This document shows positions 1 through 9,923 of a stretch of DNA of 64,000 nt, one piece after another. The translations under genes and the position numbers were made by a program. The stretch spans positions 19,181,501 to 19,245,500 of the forward strand of contig NC_092601.1 in the NCBI RefSeq assembly GCF_047663525.1. Reading direction: 5' to 3'. This DNA is from Anas platyrhynchos (Eukaryota > Chordata > Aves > Anseriformes > Anatidae). Below the pieces are notes generated by a model. The model did no database searches and was not told the DNA's origin. It saw nothing but the letters and a program-made list of their open reading frames with translations. Numbering within the stretch: position 1 is the first letter of the stretch; every line of letters begins with the position of its first letter.

Positions 1-3000
1 GAAATGCCATTTATAAAGCAGGATTTGAAAAGCACTCCGCTTCTCCTGCCTGTGCATCTTGGTGGCCACAGTTTCAGTCCCTGGGGAGGAGACCCAGGGA
101 TGTGGGCAGACGTGTGCTCGCCGGGTCATCTCCCCAGGGGCTGTGGCTGCAACCATGGTCTGGGCCAAAAAACTGGGAAAACGAGGGCGTGTTCAGCCCG
201 CTGGGAATGCAGACTTCATCACAGCCCCAAAACAGCCATCCTTGGCTTTCTGTGATCTTTGATCGCATCTCAGGGATCAATGGAAAATATTTTATGATGC
301 CTTTTGTCTCTATTTGAAATCAAGCTAGAAGCTGATAAAATAAAAAGGCTATCTTCTAAACTGACAGTTTTATTTCTGCTGCTAGAAAAAAAAGTCATTT
401 TCTGGTGGCTATAAATATTAGGCAGGACACATTGGGGATTTATGTAAGATAAATTCCCACCCTCCCCCTTTCTCCATTCAGGATGGAGTGATGCCTGCAC
501 ATTAATAAAGTACTAAAAGCAATTTTTCACAGCGTGGCTTTAGATAAATGTAAAAATTCATACGGCATGTCTCCCGTCCTTTAAAGAGGAACTTAATTTT
601 AGAAGCTGTAAGGGATGGAGCTCCTGCGGGTGTTGGCCACGTGCAGCCCGGAGCAGTGGGACCCTTCTCCCTGCCCCTGTGAGCAGGCAGCCCTCACCTC
701 CGTACTGGGGGGCTGGCAGGACGCTGCCACAGAGCCACTGGGGTCAGGCAGGGTTTGTGCTCCACCAGGAACCTGGTGGCCTCGGTGTGCGAGTGCTGAG
801 CAGCACCTCTGCAAGGTAGTTTGAGTCACTGTCACCATAATAGGATAGCACAGGTGCACGGTAACAGCCTTTAAAAGCTGTGTTTGGGGTTGGATGCAGC
901 TTCTGTAAAGCCAAAGATAATTTCCAGCCTTGAAGTATTTATTTTATCCATGAGAAAGCACGCCCTCCTCTTTGGGAGCTGTTTGTTTTGTTGCCCAGGC
1001 GGTGTTATACATCAGAACAGGTCTGCAGGAATAAAGCCAAACTTCACAAAGCTGGACACAAAACATTATGGACAAGTACAAGTTCTAAAATTTTCCATCC
1101 ACATATTCTTGCCTTATTGCATTATGGTGAGAATAATCATTTGCCAATATGCATATTCAAAGTACATTTGTACCTTCTATCCCAATAACTGGCAGCACTT
1201 CACAAGGATTAGTTTTTAAATCTTTCTGATGGAGTTGCTTTTGTTGATTTTTTTAAGACAACACATTCCTCCGTAGCGAAAAGAAGGCTAGTGCTGTCAG
1301 ACATTTCACACGAGCTGCCTCGCATGTCTCCACCAAGATCTCGTGAAGCTAATAGGCAATGACAGCTATATTTTCAAAGCACTGTAAAGCTTTCAGTGTA
1401 TATTGGATGTTGATAGAATCTGCAGGTGAGCTGCTTATTACCAGGTAAACCCTGCTCTGTCGTGTGTTACCGCACTGATAACCTTAAGCACTGCAGACTT
1501 TCTCAGTAATCTCGCTCATAGTGTGTTTTATCTCAGTGCTGAGGGGGAAGTCTGGTGACAATGTGGCCCCGCAAAGCCCGTGTCTCTTTGTTTCATGATG
1601 TTAGCTTCCAGCCTTTGTGGAGCCAGCAACTTCAATTTTGGGAATTTATTTTCTATTTTGATGTTAATGTGATGGCTTTCAGGAAGGCGTCGGGCTGATG
1701 CTGACTTGTCAAACACCTAAAACATGAATTTTGCAAGAATCTAAAGCTGTGCTTGATTGCGTGGTCTGCAGTCTACCAGCTCTTCCCAAAGAAACTGGAG
1801 CTGTGATGGGCATTGTTCCAGTTCCTTATGGTGGGAATTGCCAGCTTCTCAGGAGCCCACCTTGCAATAGTTTCTGGGTATCTGTGAACTTTGCTGCTGC
1901 CCTGCATTAGAGAGGGGTTGCTTTTGGCATTTGAACCACCCAGAAATGAGGTGCACTGCCTCAGCAATGCCTGGGCAAGGGCTCTCGGTGCTGTCAGTGC
2001 AGCCACACGTGTGCCTTACAGGGAGCTGTGGCTGTCCCCAGCCTCGGCAGAGACAGGGGCTGGGACAGGACACGGGCTGCAGGTGGGGACACTGGTATGG
2101 CTGGGAGGATAACCAGAGCTCAGTGCTGCTGCTTCACGGGCACATCCCCGCTAGTTTGTGTCCACTTGGTCCTCCTGGGGATGAAACTCAGAGAGAAGAT
2201 GGGGAGAATTGCCAGGGGAAGGGTCTGTGTGCCTAGCAGGGCTCAGTAAAGTGGGACAAGAGCAGCTAACCAGCCAGTCCGCTCGCTTTGCTTGTGCTTT
2301 GTGTCGTTATCCATCCCCTTCCTGGCTTTCTGCTGTTGCTTTTTGTCCCAGGCTCGGTGTTTTCTGGTACATGGACTCTTACCCTGTCTTTGGAGAGGTC
2401 GTTTTCCACTTGTGTCTCTGTGCTTTAAGTCAGGAGCTTGCAAAAGGTGGCTCCTGGAGGGCAGCATGTGGGCAGCATCATGCCAGGCATGTGCCAGCTG
2501 TGTCAGGCTGTCCCACATAACCACAGCACTGCTGAAAGGCTTCTTCAGAGGCTGCGTGAAAAGGCTGCTCGGGCTCCTTTGGGAAGCCCTCATTTTACCA
2601 CTGTTCCAGTAAACTGGCTTGCACTGTGTTTGCCTCTTCAGTTATGAGCATTTTGTTCGGATTTGTTGGGTTTCTTTTTGCCTAACTCCTCCCCCGGGCA
2701 GCACCGACTCATTTTGTATCAAAATCCTTGAAAAAGAAGCTGTGTTTACCCCGAGTGCTGCAGTTACATGGCCACAACAGCACAGGAGAGGGGTAGGAGG
2801 GGGAAGGTGCTTCCAAGGTCTCCGAGTGCTGAGTTAGAAGCCGTGTCCAGCTCAGGGCCATGGCAGGAGATGCGCTGGGGAGCAGCAGCCTGACAAAGGC
2901 AGGCCAGAAGTGGGCTGTGGACACGGACACACGAAATAGGAGGATACGGTGCTGGGGAGGGATGGGTTCAGGGGCTGGACATGCAGGTGTTCAGCAGGGC

Positions 3001-4092
3001 TGTAGCTGGAGTTAACTCAACTCAAACATTACCTGTTGAACTTTTTTGGGAGACTGGGGAATAATAAGTGTCGCACTTGTTGCTGTAAGAATGTGGTAAG
3101 AGCTGCCAAAAGAGCACAGCAGTGGCGGCTGATGGATGTTCCTCTTGTCTTCCCTGAAACCTCCTCTCTGGCAGAGTAAGGCACTGGGAAATGTTGGAGT
3201 TTACATGTAGTGGCTTTAATATTTTATTACATTTAGTCTGATGTTTATTAAAAATGTAAATCTGTTTCCTCAGCAAATGAAAGTTAAATACCAGGAGGAA
3301 TTGTCCCAGCACTTTAGGCATGTGTTCTCCATAGGGAAGTGGATGGGGAGAAGTGATGGGCTGAGCGCTGCTGGCTTCTGCATCCCTCCTGCAGCAGGGA
3401 GAGCACCGTTTGTGTGACGGCTCCGATAAGGGAGGGAGTTCACCAGCCCTTAAAGCAGGGTCATTAGCTGCAGTTTGTACGGGATGTGACATGCATGTGA
3501 TAGGTGGTAATTGAGCGCAATCTGTGGCTGCTGCAGTAACCCAGCATCCACCTGTTTTTAGCTATTGCTATTATTATTATATTAAATGATCACTTGCAGC
3601 GCAGGAAGTTACAGGACCCTTGTTTTGATTGCTAAGAAAATTAAATAAAGCGCCTGGCACGTCGCCCTGCTCCCGACCTCCCCGGTCCGCTGCAGACGGA
3701 GGCGCAGCCGCCAGGTCCTCGGCTGCTGCCTGGGCACCAGCTCAGAGGCAGCCGAGGGCGATGCTGCCTGGCTCCGGGGGCTCCAGCTCTCTGAGGTGGT
3801 TTTGCTGAGCCAGCCAGGCTGTGCCACCCAGGCTCCGGCGCTCTGGGGCTCTTCTGTCACCCGGTGATGCTGGGAGGGAGCTCACCACCCCGCCTCAAGC
3901 AGTGTTAATAGCTGCCTTCAAGGGCAGGAGAGAAATGGCTGCACGAAGGGTGTTTAAAGATGGGCAGCCTTGTGCAGGTGCTGTAGAGAGCTCTTGGGAT
4001 GCTCTGCACGGAGAGCTGCACGGCTGCCACGTGCACAAAGCTGCCGGCTGGAGCATCCCAGTGCCCCAGCGCCTGCTGCAGCGACCGGGCTC

Positions 4093-4136
4093 TGCCTGCC
4101 CCTGCCCCTGCCCCTGCCCCTGCCCCTGTCCCTGTC
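4093..4136. repeat. CCCCTG hexamer tandem repeat
   Basis: Roughly seven copies of a CCCCTG-type 6-bp unit, the last two with a T substitution (CCCTGT). It lies in the PRKCB intron about 700 bp before the beta-II exon. Because the period is a multiple of three it creates spurious Pro/Ala/Cys-rich open frames on both strands. Confidence 0.9.
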
Positions 4137-4544
4137 TGGCCCTGGCCAGCGCTGTCCAGCCCTCCGTGCCCAGCAGCAGCCTGGGAGCAGCAGGGATGGG
4201 GCTGTGGTCATGGACGAGTGTCCAGCAGGCACATCGGGGAGGGACAGAGCAGGCCTGGAAATTCCCAGCAGCACAGCTGCCTGCATCGAGCCTCCAGCCT
4301 GCAGTGCTTTACCCAGAAAGAGTTCTGCAGAAGGTGAGAGGCCTCTCCTTGAGCAGGAGCAGGGAGAATCCTCTCAGCAGCCCAGGCATGATGAAAACTT
4401 GCAGTTCCCAGGACAGGAGTGATCAAGCGCAGGCACGTGTCTGGCTGCAACCTAAAACTGCAGGGGCCTTTCAGAAGAGAAACTGCGTGTGCTTGGCAGT
4501 GTGGGACAAGGTAGGGGACTGCATGCAGACAGGAGAAAGGCAGC

Positions 4545-4586
4545 AAGTAATTGCACTCCCATCTCATTCCTCCCTTGCAATTACTT
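4545..4586 (+). repeat. Perfect 11-bp inverted repeat with pyrimidine-rich loop
   Basis: The arms AAGTAATTGCA (4545-4555) and TGCAATTACTT (4576-4586) are perfect reverse complements separated by 20 nt that are almost all C and T. In RNA this would form an 11-bp stem presenting a pyrimidine-rich loop. It ends 233 nt before the alternatively spliced beta-II exon, so a role in splicing is possible but is inference. Confidence 0.8.
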
Positions 4587-4819
4587 ACCATGGCGCACCC
4601 AGCAGATTTGTGTCGGTCTCTGGCTATTCCATGAGATGCCATCACCTGACGACTAACAAAACCCATGAGTGTTTTGCACCTTTTTCTTTTCTGCCATTTG
4701 CTGCGTTGCAATAACCCGCTCTGTGAGGTGTGACTGGGAGGGGTTGCTGCACACCGCATCCCGTTTGCATTTGCTTTGTTTTTCCACCCACCATACGTTC
4801 TTTTCTTCCCCTCTCATAG

Positions 4820-4978
4820 TGTGGACGCAATGCTGAAAACTTCGACCGGTTTTTCACTCGCCATCCACCCGTGTTAACACCTCCTGACCAGGAAGTCATC
4901 AGGAACATTGACCAGTCAGAATTCGAAGGATTTTCCTTTGTTAACTCTGAGTTTTTTAAACCTGAAGCCAAGAGCTAA
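4820..4978 (+). CDS. PRKCB: Protein kinase C beta, beta-II-specific C-terminal exon
   Basis: This exon encodes the last 52 residues of PKC-beta-II, starting [12 protein letters not shown] and ending KPEAKS, then TAA at 4976-4978. It is the V5 tail that follows the AGC-kinase catalytic domain. Visible phosphorylation sites are the turn motif LTPPD (threonine at tail position 20) and the hydrophobic motif FEGFSF (serine at position 39). In conventional PKCs, phosphorylation of these sites stabilises the kinase and affects membrane and scaffold targeting. The acceptor is a pyrimidine tract ending CATAG at 4815-4819, and the exon opens in phase 0, as the beta-I exon does. The tail closely resembles human beta-II as I remember it, with small differences near the end (EFFKPEAKS rather than EFLKPEVKS). 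The gene's upstream exons lie outside the window. Confidence 0.96.
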   Translation, partial: CGRNAENFDRFFTRHPPVLTPPDQEVIRNIDQSEFEGFSFVNSEFFKPEAKS

Positions 4979-5029
4979 GTAGCTGTGCAGATCTCATTCC
5001 TGCATCTTTATCATCCGGTCCCAACTGCT

Positions 5030-5041
5030 GTTGTGGTGACA
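5030..5041 (+). promoter_or_regulatory. PRKCB: Candidate proximal 5' splice site of the beta-II exon
   Basis: TTGTG|GTGACA has a GT at 5036-5037. It closes a 216-nt exon starting at 4820. As I recall it, work on mammalian PRKCB describes a regulated beta-II exon of this size, with a second donor downstream. The site is weak by consensus, which suits a regulated exon. Confidence 0.45.
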
Positions 5042-5158
5042 TATTCCATTGCAAAAGCTGCATTCATGGTTTTTCTTTAGTAATACTACTAGAGTGACCA
5101 TATTTCAAAGCCAGAAGTGTCTTCACATGATTTGGGGCATGCCTGAAGGGTAGGTGAT

Positions 5159-5171
5159 GTGCAGTAAGTAA
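5159..5171 (+). promoter_or_regulatory. PRKCB: Candidate distal 5' splice site of the beta-II exon
   Basis: GTGCA|GTAAGTA has a GT at 5164-5165 and is close to the ideal donor from +1 to +7. It lies 128 nt beyond the proximal site, so the two could compete and change the length of the beta-II 3'UTR without changing the protein. Confidence 0.45.
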
Positions 5172-6200
5172 AAACAATGTTTTTATGAAATTTTATTTGT
5201 AAAAAATGAAAATAGTGCATTGGCTAACAGGTAAAATGGACAGGTGTCGGCCATGACAATGAGGAGGAATCTCTTAACCATGTGCTTTGATTCCCTCTCT
5301 TCCCCTTTTTAACTCTTTTAATATAATCATGAAATTTTAATCTGTCGCTTCCTTAGCCTTAGGGGCAAGTAAGTGGTTTTTTACCAAGCCTTTCCCCAGG
5401 TGCAGGCACGCAGCCTGCAGTGCAGGTGCTGCCAGCTAAGCCTGTAAGCTCCTCATAAGAGTGGAGAGTTGGTCGGGAGAGCTGAGATGCTGCAGATCCT
5501 TGGTTCTCTGGTAGCTCCACCACGTGTTGGCTTAACCCACCGCGGATCCTCCTGCCCCCCCGTAGACTTCTCTGCACGTGTGTGGGCAGGCACCGCTCTC
5601 CTCGTTGGGTCTTCAGTAGCAGTGATAAATTACTAGGGAAGCCAGGTCTGCTGTTTACACAGATTTCTCCTGATCGTGCAGTTTCTAAGTAGCATTTTTA
5701 TCATCAAAAGAAACATATCCAGTTGTAAACAGGAAACATGAAAGAGCTGCTGTAGATGCTTTCAAATCCATGGTCACCCTAGTAAATATCACACAACATT
5801 GGTTCTCATACCAAAACATTTTCTTTTTTTTTTTTCTTTCAAATGCCAAAGCAATTGATTGAGTTTGTTACCTGCGCTTTAAATGTGTCAAAAGTGGTAT
5901 TAACAAAATGAGATGCAATTTAACATTGAACAGTATTGTGAATTCTGATATGAAGCTTGTAAAGAAATTTGTTTCAACTAATACTCCTACTTTAAAAAAA
6001 TGCCGCTAGATATTTAAATTGCCTAAGTTTTGTTTCTGGTATCAAAGAAGTTTCAGGAAGGATGCATTTCTCTAGGAACAGTACCAAGCGTACGGCTTCC
6101 TTTTATACTGTTCTGCAGATGTTCGTGGGCTCTCACTTTGTATCGGTCTGCTTTCAGTTGTAACGTGCCAATTTATTTTTTTTCCCAGTACTGATGATAA

Positions 6201-6206
6201 AATAAA
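6201..6206 (+). terminator. PRKCB: Candidate poly(A) signal AATAAA for a beta-II terminal form
   Basis: Perfect AATAAA in an AT-rich setting, followed by TG-rich sequence within 40 nt. It is the first canonical hexamer after the beta-II stop. Functional use is inferred. Confidence 0.35.
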
Positions 6207-6210
6207 AAAA

Positions 6211-9200
6211 TGCGAAATAATGTGAAAGAAACCTGCATTTGTTTGGAAGTAATGAACTTCTACAGGCCTGGGCGCAGGGATGCCGGGCACAGGGATGCCG
6301 GGAGTGCCAGCCGCTGAGCTGGGACCATGCTGGCTCTGCGGTGTCCGGCGAGCAGAGCAGGCAGGAGCACCTGGCACAACGCGGCCCTGCACCTCCCTGC
6401 TCCATCTGCCCCCCAGCACAACGTCCTGGGAGCATCTTCCAAGCAGAGAGGTTGCGCATCATCGGCAGCAGCCAGCATCGGCCAGCGGTGAGCCTGCTGA
6501 GCAGCCACACGTGCACAGGGAGAGGCATTTCTTCTCTCCGCTGTCCCTCGGAGGAAGGACGACTCGGACATCGGACGGCCCTCCTGTGGGTGCTGCCGTT
6601 TGGGTATCTCTTTAAATGCCTTGAATGGAGACAATCGCAGCGTGCACTTAGGATTTCTGGAAGCTGCAGTCGCAACTATCTCGGTGAGGCAGCATGCCGT
6701 GTGTCGGTGACTCATCGCCCTGCCTGCTCACTCTCAAAGGAGCAGTTGTTAAAAGCAATTGGCAGTTTCAGCTAAAGAGGGATTACAGGTTCCTGCTAGC
6801 TTCCCTTCTCCTGAACACATGCAGAATTTCCTTTCTGTCTTTGGAAACCCACTTGTGCTGAATTACCGCAGTTGTGAGCTCTGCAGGATTTTTCTGAGCA
6901 GCACCGGATGGCAGCAGCGCTCGCACCAGCAGGAGCTGCTCCTGGCTGCGCCTGGCCTGTGGGAAGGGGCTCAGAGGCCGCAGGGGTCGAGGCTCAGGAT
7001 GGGGCCAGGCACTGCCCCACCAGCCCCAGCCAGGTTGCAGGTGTGCCCTGCAGGAGCCCTGGTGCTGCTGCCACACGGTGCCCCCGCACTGCTGTGCCCT
7101 GCTCCGCTCTGTCCTGCCCCACACCTCCTGGAGCCCCCGAGTCCTTCACCGGAGGTGTTTTCAGCCTTGAATTTCCCCATCCTTCTCCTCTCTCTGTTTA
7201 CCAGATCTGTGTAGCCATTCCCTACCTGCTTACAAGCTATTCGTCATCTTTGACAGAGGCCAAATTGCCAGCAATTTCAGACGAAACTCAAGGTAAGAAA
7301 TCAGCAGAACCTGCTTTGCTGCGCTCACAGCTGAGCTCTCCTGTTTATGCGTTTTCCTGCCAAGGCCCTGGAGGAGCGAGAGGCAGAAGCTGCAGGAGGA
7401 GGCTGTGCAGGGGCAGCTGGCAGCCCCGAGCCCCTTCCCAGCACAGCGATGACAGTTCTGGGGCTCTGCATCCAACAAGCCACAGGTTTCGCTCACCCCG
7501 AGGGCTCCCAGGCTGAGCAGAGAAGCAGCCCCTGGCACCACCAGCACAGACTGCTCCGAAGGGCTGGGGACCGCCGTGGCAAGACGCACAGGTGCCAGAT
7601 GTGCCCATTTTGTTCCCTTCACATTGTTCCTGCTGGGGGAAGCTCCAGGCTCGGTAGGACAGCATCGTCTGGGTGCTTGTTTGTTGGAGTTGACGTGGCC
7701 CTCAGGAACTGTTTGACAGCTCAGCATCCTGAGAACACGGCAGGAGCCCGGTGCCAGCACCACCTCCTTCCTTCTGCACGTGCTGGGGTCTGCCCTACAC
7801 TTACATTGCTGCTGCTTCCTCCTCTGTCTGGCAGAGCTCTGCATCTGAAGCCTCCCCTTCCCCACTCCTGCTCTGTGCCCCCAGATCCTCCTCTTCTTCC
7901 TTCTTGGTGTCTGGGAGGTGAGTGCAGGGCTGTGCCAGCCCCGAGCTGTTTGTCCGAAGGCAAAGCTGCAGCCCCAGCCCCCGTGGGGTGAGCAGGCTGG
8001 GACCGCCGGAGCCAGCAGGGCAGGCAGGGTTCAAGGCTTTGCTCACTTGGCTGTGCATCCACCTCCTGGCTTTTCTCCAGCTCCTTCCTTGCTCCTTGAG
8101 CTCCATCCCTGTTTTTCTTCCGGCTCTGTCTCCTCTTGGCCATCCTTGGCTCTGTCTGCCCTCTTGTCTTCTTCACAAGGCTGGAGCTGCCTCAAAGCAA
8201 AACTTCCCGTGGGGAGCAGCCCCCCACGAGGATGTGGTGGTCCTGGGCCTCCGCTCGAGTTGGGGCTCATCTCCAGAAGGTCAGTGCAGCTGTGGTGGAG
8301 AACACGTTTGTGATGCGGTGCTCCTGTGCGGCACCGTCAGGAGCTGGGGCAGGGTGGAGGGCAGGGGGCCGGGCTGTTTGCTGCATTCTGGCCATGCTCC
8401 TGCTCAGGGCTCAGAGGTGTTGGCATCTCTGCCCCACCACCAGCAGGCATCTGCAGCCCATGGCATGGTTCAGGACAAGAGGAGCTGCAGTTGAGGGGCA
8501 GCATATTGCCTGCTGGGTGCTTCATCAAAAAAAAACATTCTGCAGGTTCCTACAAGGCACCGAATTTGTAACCTGCAGGGCCACTTGTCCAGCCCAGCAG
8601 CTGCTGGAGCAGGGGATGCTGGCTGTGGGGCTCCCAAAGCATCCCAGCCCTGGGGCTCCACGCGGGGCTCCTGCTCCTGTCTGCATCAGCCAAAAGGGAG
8701 CCACAATCGTGGTGCAGGCGTGCCCTTGGGGCCAGCACAGGTGCCTGGGAGAGGCTGGGCACTGCAGCAGGTAATTAGAAGCACAGGGGAGGTTTCCTCC
8801 CCATTCAAGCTGCTATGTAGAGGCACTGCTGGAAAGCCCTTTGTCCCTGCTCGCTCTAACAGCAGCACGGAGCAGCAGTGGTTTCACAGCCCCGCATTAC
8901 GCTGCTGGCTGCTGCTGCTCTGCAAGGAGCATCCTCCCTCCCTGTGTTGCCCTTATGGATGAAGGCTCCTGGGTGCTTATGTGGGATCTTCAGCGCTTTG
9001 GTTTCCCCTTCAGCCCAGGCTCGGAAACATCCTGCAGCCAGAACACACCTTCACTAGGCAGAGGGACTGACCGACGTGCTAATAGTAGGTTATTGGTGCT
9101 AATTGAGACAATGACTTGTTTTTTCTTTTTTATTCTTTTTTTTTTTTTTCAGCTTGGTTGTAGTTGCAAAGTTGTTCCTTTTGTGAAATTAAAATGATAG

Positions 9201-9770
9201 AAGGTTGCATTTGTGGAATTTTCATTCTTTGAGGTTTTGAACTGCTGTGTATTTTATATCTACAACCCTGGAGCAAATCACATCCTCACCTTAAATTAAA
9301 TCAGTAAAACACTGCGTCGATCAATACCATATCATGACGTAATCTAAAAAAAAAAAAATAATAATCAAACTTAAAGTGAAAGGAGCTCTTACAGCTGATC
9401 ATTTTGTGCAAATTTTGAAATCATCCTGAACGCTCACTTCCATCTCGAGGCGTGTTGCTTCCTCCAGGCTCCTCCTTGCGGGTGTGAGTGCAGTGCTGGG
9501 TGTGCATGCCGGGAGCTGCCGCTGTTCTCTCTCAGAGCCTCAGGTGCTCCCTCCTGCCCTCCACTCTCCGGTTGTGTGTCAGGGCGAGCTGGACAGCCAC
9601 TGCGCTGCCCTCGCCCATGGTGTTTTGTTTTGTTGCGCAGGGGCTGTGGCCGCGTGCAGGGGACCTCAGCCTCTGCTCCCATCTGCTCCCAGTCGCGCAG
9701 CGGAGCCCAGCGCTGCCCCGCTCCTGCGCCCCGTGTTTCCCAGTTTAACTCTGTGCTTTCTGTTTGACAG
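6211..9770 (+). other. PRKCB: PRKCB sequence between the beta-II and beta-I exons
   Basis: About 6,250-9,040 is GC-rich with no recognisable exon; its open frames on both strands have low-complexity Pro/Ala/Cys/Ser composition and no known domain. About 9,050-9,430 changes sharply to AT-rich and holds an orphan acceptor-like site (see 9,153). The end carries a good pyrimidine tract and TTTGACAG acceptor before 9,771. Confidence 0.75.
9153..9197 (+). other. PRKCB: Possible cryptic third C-terminal exon of PRKCB (14 codons + stop)
   Basis: A long T-rich tract (about 9,117-9,150) ends in CAG at 9150-9152, and two copies of GTGCTAAT, a good branch-point match, lie at 9076-9083 and 9096-9103. Both real tail exons open in phase 0. 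Read in that phase, this site would add LGCSCKVVPFVKLK and then stop at 9195-9197. An ATTAAA signal follows at 9295-9300. A kinase with this tail would lack the turn and hydrophobic motifs. There is no expression evidence, and it may be only a decoy acceptor. Confidence 0.2.
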
Positions 9771-9923
9771 AAAGACAAACGAGACACTTCCAACTTCGAC
9801 AAAGAGTTCACCAGGCAGCCTGTGGAGCTGACGCCCACCGACAAACTCTTCATCATGAACTTGGACCAGAACGAGTTTGCTGGATTCTCCTACACCAACC
9901 CGGAATTTGTCATTAACGTGTAG
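9771..9923 (+). CDS. PRKCB: Protein kinase C beta, beta-I-specific C-terminal exon
   Basis: This exon encodes the last 50 residues of PKC-beta-I, from [13 protein letters not shown] to PEFVINV, then TAG at 9921-9923. It is the alternative V5 tail to the beta-II exon about 5 kb upstream. The turn motif LTPTD and the hydrophobic motif FAGFSY are intact, so the tail can take the usual priming and autophosphorylation of conventional PKCs. The acceptor is TTTGACAG (9763-9770) after a pyrimidine-rich tract, and the exon opens in phase 0, so it can replace the beta-II exon without shifting frame. If the beta-II exon is included with a downstream donor, this sequence is transcribed but not translated. 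Confidence 0.97.
   Translation, partial: KDKRDTSNFDKEFTRQPVELTPTDKLFIMNLDQNEFAGFSYTNPEFVINV

Larger units (their letters stand above)
1..4819 (+). other. PRKCB: PRKCB intron (3' part) upstream of the beta-II exon
   Basis: No coding exon is recognisable here. The kinase C-lobe sequence expected just before the isoform-specific tails does not appear in any frame, so the last common exon must lie before position 1. AT-rich stretches at about 270-600 and 900-1,750 stand out from the GC-rich remainder and could be conserved noncoding elements; the second contains TATGCATA-like and TTTGCC-rich motifs. About 1,800-4,700 is GC-rich, with short open frames on both strands that look like chance. The 3' end carries a long pyrimidine-rich tract and CATAG acceptor just before 4,820. 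Confidence 0.8.
4979..6210 (+). other. PRKCB: Beta-II 3'UTR / alternative downstream sequence of PRKCB
   Basis: This is the AT-rich stretch after the beta-II stop. Two plausible splice donors occur: GTGACA at 5036, which would give an exon of exactly 216 nt, and a near-consensus GCA|GTAAGTA at 5164, which would give 344 nt. Use of either would join the beta-II exon to the beta-I exon, which would then act as 3'UTR. If neither is used, AATAAA at 6201-6206 is the first good poly(A) signal I see, implying a terminal-exon form with a 1.2-kb UTR. A T-rich run lies at 5,821-5,840. I cannot tell from sequence alone which form dominates. Confidence 0.55.

Noticed and set aside
1..4819. Last common PRKCB kinase exon
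   Set aside because: Looked for in all frames as the partner of the tail exons; no kinase C-lobe sequence is present, so it must lie before the window.
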